From positions 282,457 through 346,456 of the forward strand of contig JAUIFJ010000001.1 in NCBI GenBank assembly GCA_030429345.1: a stretch of DNA of 64,000 nt, read 5' to 3'. A program made the translations under genes and the position numbers. The notes beneath the pieces are model-generated. The model did not search any database, was not told the origin of the DNA, and saw only the letters and a program-made list of their open reading frames with translations. Of the stretch, positions 26,977 to 36,509 are shown piece by piece. The stretch is from a bacterium. GTDB lineage: Bacteria; CAIWAD01. Every line of letters starts with the position of its first letter. The stretch's first letter is position 1.

Positions 26977-27783
26977 ATGGGCTGGTATGACTACGGGCCG
27001 CGGCGCGATGCCGTGACCGTTGCGGAGCTGCGCGCCAAGGCAGAGCGCAAGATCAAGCGCTTGCAGGAGAAGGGGCAGCAACTGCAACCGGTTCGGATTG
27101 AAGGGAGGACGATCTCTCGCAGTTTCTGGGGCAAGGCATGGTGCACGAACCTGGAACGCTACAGCGACTTTTCGAACCGCCTTCCCCGCGGACGGCGCTA
27201 TGTCGTACACGGGACTGTGATCGATCTCCGCATCGAAACCGGACGTGTGCAGGGTCTGGTTGTGGGAAGCAGCCTCTATGAAGTCGATATCCGGATTGCT
27301 CCCTTGAACGCGGACCAGTGGACAGGGATCCTCGAGCAATGCCGGGGCAGCATTCAAACCCTGGTCGAGCTCTTGAGGGGCGAGATCAGCGCTGCCGTGA
27401 TGCAGATCGTAACACGTGAAGGATCAGGACTGTTTCCGTCGCCCTCGGAAATCCAGTTGGAGTGCACTTGTCCGGACTGGGCAGACATGTGCAAGCATGT
27501 AGCCGCCGTTCTCTACGGAGTCGGCGCTCGGCTGGACGAGAATCCCGCACTGCTGTTCACGCTGCGCGACGTGGATCCTGCCGAGCTGGTGGATCGCGCC
27601 GCGGACAGCGCGCTTGTATACGGCGAGTTGAAGGTTGAGAGCCGCTTGAAGACGAATGACCTTTCAGCGGTTTTCGGCATTCACATCGAGGAAATCGAGG
27701 GGGACCCCCCTGCGCTTTCTCCTTCGCTGTTCAAGCGGCCGCCAAGGACTGCAGGTCGAAGGAAAACGCGGTCCGGCACCTGA
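26977..27783 (+). CDS. SWIM zinc-finger protein
   Basis: The protein has 268 residues. The SWIM motif CxC-x6-CxH is complete: Cys163, Cys165, Cys172, His174 (CTCPDWADMCKHVAAVLYGV). It starts with MGWYDYGPRR and SFWGKAWC, conserved in the SWIM partners of bacterial SNF2 proteins. The domain binds DNA or protein. It is presumably the partner of the SNF2 helicase 30 bases upstream. Its last residues run into a decayed YciI-like fragment, which supplies or overlaps its stop codon, so the C-terminal end (about ARTAGRRKTRSGT) may have been altered by recombination. Confidence 0.85.
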   Translation: MGWYDYGPRRDAVTVAELRAKAERKIKRLQEKGQQLQPVRIEGRTISRSFWGKAWCTNLERYSDFSNRLPRGRRYVVHGTVIDLRIETGRVQGLVVGSSLYEVDIRIAPLNADQWTGILEQCRGSIQTLVELLRGEISAAVMQIVTREGSGLFPSPSEIQLECTCPDWADMCKHVAAVLYGVGARLDENPALLFTLRDVDPAELVDRAADSALVYGELKVESRLKTNDLSAVFGIHIEEIEGDPPALSPSLFKRPPRTAGRRKTRSGT

Positions 27784-27812
27784 TGCAGGATCATCCGGTG
27801 GCGATTTCCTGA
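27781..27812 (+). pseudogene. YciI-like remnant (3' fragment)
   Basis: TGATGCAGGATCATCCGG matches the TGATGCGGGAGGATCCGG of YciI copy 1. It is followed at once by GGTGGCGATTTCCTGA, the exact last 16 bases of copy 1. About 40 bases between these two parts are missing. It marks the border between the SWIM gene and the next large gene. Confidence 0.6.
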
Positions 27813-27937
27813 AATCAACGCCGGCGTTCCAAAGCGAACGCAGACTTGCTATTTTTGTCCTCGTTGATCCAAGCCCCAAGGCCAGAGGACAAGATGTTGC
27901 CGGCATCATCGACTGATCTTCTTCTTTTCTCCAAACG

Positions 27938-30700
27938 ATGGTTTCTCCCCGTAGTCCTTTGGGAACTCCTGGAAACAATCTCCATCGTCCGGTCGCGCGG
28001 ATGAGCATAGCCGTCAACCGCGTGCTGGCTGGGTTGCCGCTGCTGGCCCTCGACATCGAGAGCGACGGCAAGGTGATCCACGAAGCCGGCTGGGCGACGG
28101 CCAGCGAACACGGCCACCTGGCCGGCGAAGGGCGTATACGCGACTTCCTTGGAAGGCTTGATGAGCCGGAAAACCGGCAGACCATTCTGGTGGGGCACAA
28201 CCTCCGTGCCTGGGATCTCCCGATCCTGCAAAAGCGCTTCCCCGAACTTGCCCTTGCGGATCACGAACTGATCGATACCTTGGAACTCCAGGCTGGACTG
28301 ACTCCCATTCGGCAGAACCTGAAGCTGTCGTCGTCCCACTCTCCGGACAAGGATGCCCGGGACGCACTGGAGTTGTTTGTCAGCCAGTTGGCGCTGGGGG
28401 CTCTTGCCGCTGATGCGCGCTTTGATCGTGTACGACAGGAGCTATCACAGCTCCCGCTCACGGAATGGCGGCGCCGGAACCAGCAGCTCTTGAGACCGGA
28501 GAGGATTCACCCACTGACGGAAGAGGTTGTGAGCGCCTACCGGACTAGCCCCCCGGAAGATCGCCCGGGTCTGCTTCTGTGTCCGGATCACCTTCTACAG
28601 GATTTGGCCTCCCTCCTGCCGGCCGCGGTGCTCGCAGAAGGATCGAGCCTTTGCATCCACCCGGAGGCATCTCACGCCGATCAGCCCTGGATACGAGATG
28701 TTTCGGAATCCGGCCGATCCAACCATCCGCGTGCACTCAATCCCTGGTTGGTTCACAATCTTCATACGATGGGAGCCGTAGATACCCGCGAGTGCACAGA
28801 TTGCCCGATCACTTCGTGCGCCCGCCATCCGCAAGGCGCCCCCCTGCAACTGGCCAGCTGGAAGAAGCTGTTGCATCCTGCCGTGCGGAAGGCCCGCAGG
28901 GATGTGGATTCCGCAAGAACCTGGCTATTGGCGGACTATCCAATGTCCTATCTCGGGGTCCATGAGGTCAAACGGCTGGGATCGCCGCTGGATGTGTTAC
29001 AGCGATTACCCCACGGCTGGTTGATGGGACTGCGTCCGGGGCATCGGCTGGTGGGGTTGCGGGAAGCTGATCTGGGCAGCTTGGGGATCGACGAGCACCC
29101 TCCGGATGCTGTGCATTGGTTGGAACGGCGACTGGATGGAGTCACTTCTATCTTCGCCGCTCCTGGAAAGGATGCTCTTCCCGCCGGTGAACCAGAGAGA
29201 TTCTTCTTCACCTTCCAGAATGTAGCCAGGCATGTAATCCATTCTATTTCGGAGTTCGTGCCGACGGATTTGCAACCGAAGGCGAATCCTCTCGGGACGC
29301 TGAATCCTGCAGCACCGGCACGGGCCCTGTATTGGGAACAGTTTCTGCTGCGCCTTCTGGTTGTGATCCAGAAGCCATCCCGCACGCTGCTCCTGCTGCA
29401 GTCTGCGGGTGAACGGAGTGCATTGGGCGCGTGCCTGCAGCAGCTGCTTCCGCCCGATGTGTCCGTGGTTTGGGACAAAAGTTTGTCGGCCAGCCTAAGG
29501 GTGCTTGCGCAGGCGAATCACAGCATTGCGCTTGTTTCCGCCGCCACGCACATTGATCTGGCGCGTCACGGCCTGCAGGGGATCACGGTGATACTGGAGG
29601 CCTTGCCTCTGGAGCGCATGCTGTTGCTCTCCGAGCAATCCCGTTCGTACATCGGCCGGGCCACGGACGCAGGCGCGGACAGCAAGGCCGATCTACAGTC
29701 CATCGAGATTGAGCAGGAAGACGTACTGCAGCCCGCCGAGGAAGATCCGGTTGAGGGCAGCGGTGCGGATTTCAGCCCTAGCTGGACGCTGAGCGCCGCG
29801 TCTGCTGCCAGCCTGCCCTGGTTGAGGGCGTTGTGCCATGCAACACGATCCGCGAAGGCCGACCGCCTGCTTGTCATGGACCCCCGCGTCGAAGCCATGC
29901 CATCCGTCGATCCGCGGCTGCAGATCCAGACCTTATCCGGCGAATTGCACGACAGCGCTCCCCTGCAGAAACAAGTCGCCGCGTGTTGCAGGGAGCAATT
30001 CGGCCCTAAGGCACTTGCTGAAGATATTTCACAGGAGCTTCTGCAGCAGTGGCAGAAACACATCGAATCCGCTTTTCTGGCCGGCAAGGGTGCTGACGGC
30101 GGCCCGGGCCGCCTGCGGGAACAGCAGCTGCCCTACTTCGAGCCGGTCATCGCCGGCGAGCACGATGTGATCGTCTCACTGCCCACCGGCGGCGGCAAGT
30201 CGCTGATCTTCCAGGGGCCGGCCCTGCTCAAAGGCGCGGCAACGGGACGCCTCAGCATCGTGATCGCGCCGCTCAAGGCCCTGATGGTGGACCAGGTGCG
30301 CCAGCTGGAAGAGTTGGGCTTCGTCAATGTGGTCGAGGCGATCACAGGCGACCTGGACCGCTTCGAACGAGAGGACATCTATCGGCGGCTGCGCTCCGGG
30401 GAACTCTGGATGATCTACATCTCGCCGGAGCGTCTGCGCAGCAGGGCCTTTCGCAGGGCGCTGGAGGAGCGCCTGCGAGAAGACGGCCGAGCCGAGTACT
30501 GGATCTTCGACGAGGCACATTGTTTGAGCCAGTGGGGCCTCGACTTCCGACCGGATTATTTTGCGGCGGCTCACAACATTCGTGAGATCCGTCGCATGGA
30601 ACCGGGTGAGCAGGCTCCTGTTCTGTTCTTCTCCGCCACCCTGACCTCGCAGGTGCGCGAGGAGATCAAACACATCTATGGCAGCCATGGGCCTGCTTGA
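27938..30700 (+). CDS. DEDD exonuclease-RecQ helicase, N-terminal part of a split gene
   Basis: The protein has 920 residues before the frame ends. Residues 33-150 are a DnaQ-like 3'-5' exonuclease domain: Asp39 and Glu41 in LALDIESDG, then VGHNLRAWDLPIL and HSPDKDARDALE. A cysteine cluster CTDCPITSC lies near residue 285. RecQ motifs begin at PTGGGKS (749-755), then DEAH (858-861), FRPDY and LFFSATLTSQVREEIK. The frame breaks right after motif III; the rest of the helicase continues in another frame from 30678. The start may also be the ATG at 28001. Neither has a clear ribosome-binding site. Confidence 0.8.
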   Translation: MVSPRSPLGTPGNNLHRPVARMSIAVNRVLAGLPLLALDIESDGKVIHEAGWATASEHGHLAGEGRIRDFLGRLDEPENRQTILVGHNLRAWDLPILQKRFPELALADHELIDTLELQAGLTPIRQNLKLSSSHSPDKDARDALELFVSQLALGALAADARFDRVRQELSQLPLTEWRRRNQQLLRPERIHPLTEEVVSAYRTSPPEDRPGLLLCPDHLLQDLASLLPAAVLAEGSSLCIHPEASHADQPWIRDVSESGRSNHPRALNPWLVHNLHTMGAVDTRECTDCPITSCARHPQGAPLQLASWKKLLHPAVRKARRDVDSARTWLLADYPMSYLGVHEVKRLGSPLDVLQRLPHGWLMGLRPGHRLVGLREADLGSLGIDEHPPDAVHWLERRLDGVTSIFAAPGKDALPAGEPERFFFTFQNVARHVIHSISEFVPTDLQPKANPLGTLNPAAPARALYWEQFLLRLLVVIQKPSRTLLLLQSAGERSALGACLQQLLPPDVSVVWDKSLSASLRVLAQANHSIALVSAATHIDLARHGLQGITVILEALPLERMLLLSEQSRSYIGRATDAGADSKADLQSIEIEQEDVLQPAEEDPVEGSGADFSPSWTLSAASAASLPWLRALCHATRSAKADRLLVMDPRVEAMPSVDPRLQIQTLSGELHDSAPLQKQVAACCREQFGPKALAEDISQELLQQWQKHIESAFLAGKGADGGPGRLREQQLPYFEPVIAGEHDVIVSLPTGGGKSLIFQGPALLKGAATGRLSIVIAPLKALMVDQVRQLEELGFVNVVEAITGDLDRFEREDIYRRLRSGELWMIYISPERLRSRAFRRALEERLREDGRAEYWIFDEAHCLSQWGLDFRPDYFAAAHNIREIRRMEPGEQAPVLFFSATLTSQVREEIKHIYGSHGPA

Positions 30701-33700
30701 ACCCGGGGAAGCCCTCTCGCCGGAGCGCGAGAACCTGCGCATCGTGCCCGTCCGCGAGGACCGGCTGGAGGACGGGTACGCGAAGGCCGGCGCGGAGCAC
30801 GCCATTTCCCGGCAGGAACTGAAGGATCTGGTCGGCGAGGAATTCGCCAGCGCGAAGCCGCGCATCCTCTTTCGCTTGTATCACCTGGCCTTGCAGATCC
30901 GCTCCCGGCTGGATCCCTCGCAGAGTACGGCACTGGCCTTTGCCCGGACACAACGCAACACCAGCTGGTACGCCGGCATTCTTGGACGGCTGCTGCATTC
31001 CCTGGGCGACACGGAAATGCAGGTCGGCCACTTTCATGCCGGTCTGTCTGCCGAAGAGCGGGAAAGCATCTACTCCCGTTTCAAGGATCCGGCCGATCCC
31101 CTGAAGATTCTCGTCTGCACCAAGGCCTTCGGCATGGGAATGGACATACCCAACATCCATTTGCTGGCGCACCTGGACTGCCCCGCTGCCCTGGAGGACT
31201 ACCTGCAGGAGATCGGCCGAGCCGGCCGGGATCCGAGGCTGCTGCGCAATCTGGGGCTGAATGCCGCCAATCCCATTCCCTGCCTGTTCTACTTCAGCCA
31301 ACGGGAGTTCGAGGAGGCGCGCAACTTCCTGCGCAAAGGGCGTCTGGCCTTTCCGCAGCTGAGCGACTACATGCAACTGCTGCGTGCCTACCGCGGCCAA
31401 TTCGCGCGGCCGGGGGGAGGCGAGCAAGGGCAACGAAAGTTCGTCTACAATCTGAACTACATCGAGAGCGTCAAGGGAAAGGACTGGGGCGATGTGCGCC
31501 AGAGCATGGCCTTTCATTGGCTGGAGCGGCTGAATCGGATTGAACTGGGCTACTATGTCCTTCCCGTGATCGGAATCCTCGAGCTGCAGCCGGCGCCGCC
31601 GACAGAGGATACGCCTCTCGCCCGATTGCACGCTTTCCTGCTGGAGCAGAAGGCCGCGCTGCGGTCCTCAACGCGCGAGAGTGCGCAACTGCATGTCCGG
31701 ACCAGCGACCTGCTGCGCATCTGCGGCAGCATGGATGCTTTGTATGAGTGCTTGAAAGAGGGGCGCCGCCTCGGCCTGTTTCGTGTCAGCCAACGTGTAC
31801 ACATGGAGCTACAGCGAAACCAGGGGGCGCAGGCGTTGCGGAGCGAGGCGGAGACGCGACTGGAAGAGGGCAAACTGCCCTGGCTGCTGGAACTACGCTT
31901 CCAGTTCGTGCTGCAGCGCCTGCGCGGCATGAGTGTATCACAGGAGTTTCAGGTCACCCGCGGGGAGCTGCAGGAACAGTTGCAGCGCTTCGCCGAGGAG
32001 GAGAGCGAGGCTGTCACCGCGGACTGGATGACGGATGCCAGCGCCACTCGCCTGCAGGAGCGGCAGGCCAGCTGGCTCCAGCAGACAACCCGGCTCTTCG
32101 TGTCGCGGCAGGGGCCGCTCTTCCGCCTGTTTCGCGCCTTTGAGGGCTGCCGCATCCGCACGGGTTTCGACCCTGTCTACGGCATTGGTTACTCCTTCGA
32201 GCTGCAACATCCTGGTGTCGTCCAACAGGTCTCGCGGCTAAGAGACCTGTGTGTCGAGCTGCTGCGGGATCTGCTGCATCCCGGGAAGGAGCCGCTGGAA
32301 CTGGTGGACTGGCTGAACAAGCTTGAGTGCAAGCAGGAAGAGCTTGAGACTGCCGTCGGTTTCCTGCACCGCTGCGATCTGCTGGAGCAATCGAGTCTTT
32401 TCGCGGGCGCTATCGAAATCAAATTCCTCTCGGATCGCCGCATCGAAGGGGAGAAGGAACCGGACCGGACTGTCGCGGCCGACTTCGAGGAGAACGCCCG
32501 GCTGAAAGAGTGCCGCCTCTCGGCCCTGGAGCTGTTGGCCTGGCTGAAGTCGGACGGGGAGCGGCGTGAGCTGGTCGAGGCCTACTTCAAGGCAGGCAAT
32601 GCCGAGGAGATCGTGATTCTGCTGGATCGTCTTGTAGCACAGGGCAATTGGAGCGATGAGGAAGACCCCCAGGTCAAGAAGATCCTGTCGGTCCTGAAAG
32701 AGCAAGGACTGGAGGATCACCACGGTCGGCTGAACAAGGAGCAGCGAGCCATTGTCGAAGCCGGTCCCGATTGCTGCGGCGTCGTGCGGGCGGGGCCGGG
32801 ATCCGGCAAGACGCGCGTGATCATGGAGCGCGCCGTCTGGCTGGTGGAAAAGCACAACGTCGACCCCTCGCAGATCCTGCTGTTGGCCTACAACCGCGCC
32901 GTGCGCATCGAGCTGCAGCGACGCCTGAAAGCGTACTACAAGGAACTGGGCCTGCAGGGCTATATCGAGAAGTTGAGAGTCAACACGATCCACGGCTTCG
33001 CCCGGCGCATCTGCGGCGACCGCGTGACCTACTGCAGCCCCGAGGAGGTCGCGGAGCTGTTGCGATACATCGACCAGAAGTACCCGCGCTGGATCGATGA
33101 CTGGCAGTCCATGAACCTGTTGCATTCCCGTGATACGCTGGATCCGAAGTTCGCGACGACGGTCCGGCAAGGTGATGGAAGCGCGCCCCAACGGGGATGG
33201 AAACTGCCGCTTGAACTGTGGATTCCGCTGGCCACGAAACTTCTCTCCGAAACACCGCAGAGGAACACGCGAACCGTCCTGATGATCGACGAAATCCAGG
33301 ACCTGACCGGCCCGATGATCCGGCTTCTGGCAGCCCTGCTGAAGAATCCGGCTGTGCGACTGGTCGCTGTCGGGGATCCCGACCAGTCGATCTACGGCTA
33401 CGAACGCAAGCGGCACGGGAACCCGCTGGCACCCGAGCCCATGCTGGAGCAACTCGAGCAGCGTCTCGCGAAGCAGGGCGGCGAGCTGCCTGAACGGCTG
33501 CTGCGCCAGAATTATCGCAGCCTGGGGGCGATTCTGCATGAAGCACAGAAAATGCGCCCGAACCCCTATCGCCTGCAGGCCACCCGAACACAGGCGGAAC
33601 TGTTGCCGGTCGGAATCAAACCCGTACAGAGCGTGTCACAAAAGGCCGGCACCGTATGTGATCACCTCTTCCGGCTGCTGGACGAGAAAGCGAAACGCAA

Positions 33701-34793
33701 GGGAAAGCTTTCCCACTGGCGGAGCTTCGCCGTGCTCTGCCGAACCAACCAGGAGCAGGACAACATACTGCGACAGCTGCGTGGGGATGATCGGTTACGC
33801 AATCTGAAACAGATGGGCAGGGTGCAACTCTACAGTGACCACCTGCTGCAACACGCCGCGCAGAGCAGAGAGTTTCGCGCGATGAAGGAGGCCATACGAC
33901 CCCTGCCCGCGCGTTTCAGTGTCGAGGAACTGAACACGGCCCTGCGCACCGTGCTGTCGAAGGGGCGGGGGATTCTTTCCGGCTACTTGCTGCAGCAGGG
34001 CCGCCACCTGCTGCTGGACCTGGCGCGGAGCTTTCGTGACGAGGTCGAACAAGAGGACCTGCTGAACGAGTTCGAGGATCATGCCCGCGAGAAGGAAGCC
34101 CTGGTGGAAACCCTGGGGCGGATCCGGCAGGCTCAACACGCGGACTCGGTGACGATCACCGTCGGCACGATCCACCGCAGCAAGGGCCTGGAGTACGATG
34201 TGGTGCTGCTGCCTTCCTCGGAGTTGAACCTGCCCGGCGACGAGGAGGAGCTGGAGGAGGAGCGCCGCCTGCGCTATGTGGCGATCACTCGTGCGCGTAC
34301 ACATGTGCTGCAGATCATCGGCGATCGGGAAACCGCGCTGCAGGAGGGGCGGGGCTGGCATGGCAAGTTTAGCCCCCGTCCGCCGGCCATCCGCGACGGG
34401 CAGGATCTGTTCTTTCAATCCTGCCTGCTGGAGCCGGATTGGCGGGCCAGCGGAATGAATTCGCTGCGAGAACACCAGGATTGTTTGCATCACACCTTGC
34501 CGGACAAGGCACCCCTGCAGCGGAAGGGGAGGCACTTCGTCTACATGGACAGGGAGCGCAAACGGGAGGTCATCGTCTGTCGCTGCTCGAAAGCCTACAT
34601 GGAGCGCATTGACTCCTGGCGGAAAGGCCGGGAACAGGAGGCGATCCGGCAGGACTATCGTGTCTCGGCCGTGCTCTGGCAGGAAGTGGATGAAGTCTTT
34701 GTCGAGCAGCGCAGCCAGTACGCTGCGATTCCTGCGGACGTGCGCGAGGTCGGCGGGTTCTGGTGGGTGGTGGTGGAAGGAGGGGAGGAGTAG
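30678..34793 (+). CDS. RecQ C-terminal half fused to a UvrD/Rep-type helicase
   Basis: The protein has 1371 residues. Residues 1-230 complete the RecQ core begun in the previous frame: TKAFGMGMDIPN and EIGRAGRD. Residues 240-690 are a mostly helical linker with winged-helix-like parts. Residues 690-1240 are a superfamily 1 UvrD-like helicase: AGPGSGKT (705-712), DEIQD (871-875), VGDPDQSIYGY, GTIHRSKGLEYDVV and YVAITRARTH. Skipping one base near 30681 (TATG-GCAGCC) joins both frames as ...HIYAAMGLLEPGE, giving a single protein of about 2,290 residues. The combination predicts a large DNA-processing enzyme for repair or phage defence. The two frames overlap by 23 bases. Confidence 0.82.
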   Translation: MAAMGLLEPGEALSPERENLRIVPVREDRLEDGYAKAGAEHAISRQELKDLVGEEFASAKPRILFRLYHLALQIRSRLDPSQSTALAFARTQRNTSWYAGILGRLLHSLGDTEMQVGHFHAGLSAEERESIYSRFKDPADPLKILVCTKAFGMGMDIPNIHLLAHLDCPAALEDYLQEIGRAGRDPRLLRNLGLNAANPIPCLFYFSQREFEEARNFLRKGRLAFPQLSDYMQLLRAYRGQFARPGGGEQGQRKFVYNLNYIESVKGKDWGDVRQSMAFHWLERLNRIELGYYVLPVIGILELQPAPPTEDTPLARLHAFLLEQKAALRSSTRESAQLHVRTSDLLRICGSMDALYECLKEGRRLGLFRVSQRVHMELQRNQGAQALRSEAETRLEEGKLPWLLELRFQFVLQRLRGMSVSQEFQVTRGELQEQLQRFAEEESEAVTADWMTDASATRLQERQASWLQQTTRLFVSRQGPLFRLFRAFEGCRIRTGFDPVYGIGYSFELQHPGVVQQVSRLRDLCVELLRDLLHPGKEPLELVDWLNKLECKQEELETAVGFLHRCDLLEQSSLFAGAIEIKFLSDRRIEGEKEPDRTVAADFEENARLKECRLSALELLAWLKSDGERRELVEAYFKAGNAEEIVILLDRLVAQGNWSDEEDPQVKKILSVLKEQGLEDHHGRLNKEQRAIVEAGPDCCGVVRAGPGSGKTRVIMERAVWLVEKHNVDPSQILLLAYNRAVRIELQRRLKAYYKELGLQGYIEKLRVNTIHGFARRICGDRVTYCSPEEVAELLRYIDQKYPRWIDDWQSMNLLHSRDTLDPKFATTVRQGDGSAPQRGWKLPLELWIPLATKLLSETPQRNTRTVLMIDEIQDLTGPMIRLLAALLKNPAVRLVAVGDPDQSIYGYERKRHGNPLAPEPMLEQLEQRLAKQGGELPERLLRQNYRSLGAILHEAQKMRPNPYRLQATRTQAELLPVGIKPVQSVSQKAGTVCDHLFRLLDEKAKRKGKLSHWRSFAVLCRTNQEQDNILRQLRGDDRLRNLKQMGRVQLYSDHLLQHAAQSREFRAMKEAIRPLPARFSVEELNTALRTVLSKGRGILSGYLLQQGRHLLLDLARSFRDEVEQEDLLNEFEDHAREKEALVETLGRIRQAQHADSVTITVGTIHRSKGLEYDVVLLPSSELNLPGDEEELEEERRLRYVAITRARTHVLQIIGDRETALQEGRGWHGKFSPRPPAIRDGQDLFFQSCLLEPDWRASGMNSLREHQDCLHHTLPDKAPLQRKGRHFVYMDRERKREVIVCRCSKAYMERIDSWRKGREQEAIRQDYRVSAVLWQEVDEVFVEQRSQYAAIPADVREVGGFWWVVVEGGEE

Positions 34794-34910
34794 TCGGGAT
34801 GACTAGAACAGAGGAGCACACTCGTACAACTCTTTCTCAAGCTGGACCAAGTGATTCCTGGACTTTGTGGGCACGGGGTTGGAACATACTGACCGACGGT
34901 CGCCTTCCCG

Positions 34911-34961
34911 GTTACGCATGTTGCGTTACGCAAGGAGCGTAAATCTGCGGGAGATTGAACC
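34911..34961 (+). promoter_or_regulatory. Conserved inverted-repeat leader before YciI copy 3
   Basis: TTACGC (34926) and GCGTAA (34937) repeat the arrangement seen before copy 2, within a block of about 55 bases that is almost identical between the two loci. Upstream of this block the two loci share nothing obvious. Confidence 0.55.
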
Positions 34962-35121
34962 ATGCCCGACTGGCTCAATCTCACCCCACCCGTCCGCGAT
35001 GACATGCTCTCCGCCGGCCCGACCGAGGAAGAACAGGTCCTGTGGGTGATGCGGGAGGACCCCGCTGTGAAAGGGGCGCGTGTTCCAAGCAGAGCTCTTT
35101 CCCTTCGGGATCGCCTTGCCA
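34962..35121 (+). pseudogene. YciI-like copy 3, internally deleted
   Basis: The N-terminus MPDWLNLTPPVRDDMLSAGP and EEEQ are kept. About 45 codons are then missing, and the sequence resumes at VMREDPAVKG. A frameshift destroys the end, although CCCTTCGGGATCGCCT still matches the normal 3' end at DNA level. The frame runs on without a stop into the GH18 gene, but the latter has its own ribosome-binding site. Confidence 0.75.
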
Positions 35122-35141
35122 CAGGAGGAGAAGGACACAGT

Positions 35142-36509
35142 ATGACACGGCAATACGCCATTGCCCTGGCCGGCATCCTGCTTGTCCTGCGCATCGGCAT
35201 CGGCCAGGAGCTGGGTGACCGGCTGCTGGTCGGCTACTGGCACAACTGGGGTTTCAGTCCCAACAGCTTGCAGTTAAGCGTACTTCCCGAAGCCTACGAT
35301 GTGATCAACATCTCCTTCGCCGTACCCACGGAGGCCTTCGGGGCGGAAATGGCCTTCGACCCGGACCCCGGCATCTACCCGGATCCGCAGGACTTCATCG
35401 ACGACTTCGCCGCCCTGCAGGCGGCCGGCAAGAAGGTGCTGCTTTCCATCGGCGGGGCCAATGCGGCGATCCATGTGGAAACGGAGCAGGACGCCGCCCT
35501 CTTCGCCCAGTCGATGGCGGGCCTGGTGATGCAGTACGGCTTCGACGGCGTGGACATCGACCTGGAAGGCGGCTCGCTGACCCTGGATGCCGGGGACAAT
35601 GACTACCGCAATCCGACGACGGCTCGCATTGTATACTTCATTGCCGGCATCGAAGCCCTGCTGCGGGCATTCCCGGAGGGGCTGATCCTGAGCATGGCCC
35701 CGGAAACCGCCTATGTGCAGGGGGCCTACAGCTTCTATGGGGGCATCTGGGGCGCCTACCTGCCCGTGATCCATGCCCTGCGGGAAGAGCTGAGCTACAT
35801 TCACGTGCAGCGCTACAACACGGGCTCCATGTTCGGCCGCGACGGGGTCGTCTACGAGCCGGCCACGGCCGATTTCCATGTGGCCATGGCGGACATGCTG
35901 CTTGCCGGCTTCGCCCTGCCCAACGGGGATGTCTTCGATCCTCTGTCACACGACCAGGTGCTGATCGGCCTGCCGGCCTCGACCCAGGCCGCCGGGACGG
36001 GGTATACGACACCGGCCATTGTGCACGACGCGCTGGATCACCTGCTGACGGGTGTGCCGGCACCGGGGTCATCGTACTCCCTGGCGCAGCCGGAAGGGTA
36101 CCCCTCCTTCCGCGGGCTGATGACCTGGTCCGTGAACTGGGATGTGGACAACGCGCTGGAGTTTTCCGGGAGCCACCGGGCCTACCTCGATGAGCTGGGG
36201 GAGCCAGCGGGAGTCATGCTGCGGATCCGGATCGTGGGACAATCGGTCCGGCTCGAGTGGGAGGATCCGGAGGAGCGGCTGTGGCAGGTGTACCGAAGCG
36301 ACGAGCCCTGGGGGATGGCGGACGCGGCCGAGTGGATCGGCAGCTCAGTGGAGGGGTGGTTTGTGGATGAGGGGGTGGATCTGGGAAGGCCGGGGTTCTA
36401 TTGGATTGAGTTGGGGGAGGAATGGCGGCGCCGGGGTTTCAGACGGTCTGTCCGAAAAGGATCAGGCCTTGTTGGGGCAGTGCTTCGGGCGCCTGAAGGC
36501 TATGTATAA
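35142..36509 (+). CDS. GH18 family glycoside hydrolase (chitinase-like), secreted
   Basis: The protein has 455 residues counted from the ATG at 35142, preceded by AGGAGGAGAAGG. A signal peptide is present (MTRQYAIALAGILLVLRIGI). The GH18 barrel shows VLLSIGGAN and the catalytic motif DGVDIDLEG (DxxDxDxE), with the acid Glu intact. GH18 enzymes cleave beta-1,4 GlcNAc polymers such as chitin. A short beta domain follows (residues 360-430). The last ~25 residues (after WIELGEE) run into a decayed YciI-like copy read in another frame, so the natural C-terminus was probably earlier. It is flanked on both sides by YciI remnants. Confidence 0.85.
   Translation: MTRQYAIALAGILLVLRIGIGQELGDRLLVGYWHNWGFSPNSLQLSVLPEAYDVINISFAVPTEAFGAEMAFDPDPGIYPDPQDFIDDFAALQAAGKKVLLSIGGANAAIHVETEQDAALFAQSMAGLVMQYGFDGVDIDLEGGSLTLDAGDNDYRNPTTARIVYFIAGIEALLRAFPEGLILSMAPETAYVQGAYSFYGGIWGAYLPVIHALREELSYIHVQRYNTGSMFGRDGVVYEPATADFHVAMADMLLAGFALPNGDVFDPLSHDQVLIGLPASTQAAGTGYTTPAIVHDALDHLLTGVPAPGSSYSLAQPEGYPSFRGLMTWSVNWDVDNALEFSGSHRAYLDELGEPAGVMLRIRIVGQSVRLEWEDPEERLWQVYRSDEPWGMADAAEWIGSSVEGWFVDEGVDLGRPGFYWIELGEEWRRRGFRRSVRKGSGLVGAVLRAPEGYV

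Noticed and set aside
30690..30705. Programmed +1 frameshift site of the prfB kind at GCTTGA
   Set aside because: The P-site codon is GCT rather than CTT and there is no strong Shine-Dalgarno-like element at the needed distance.
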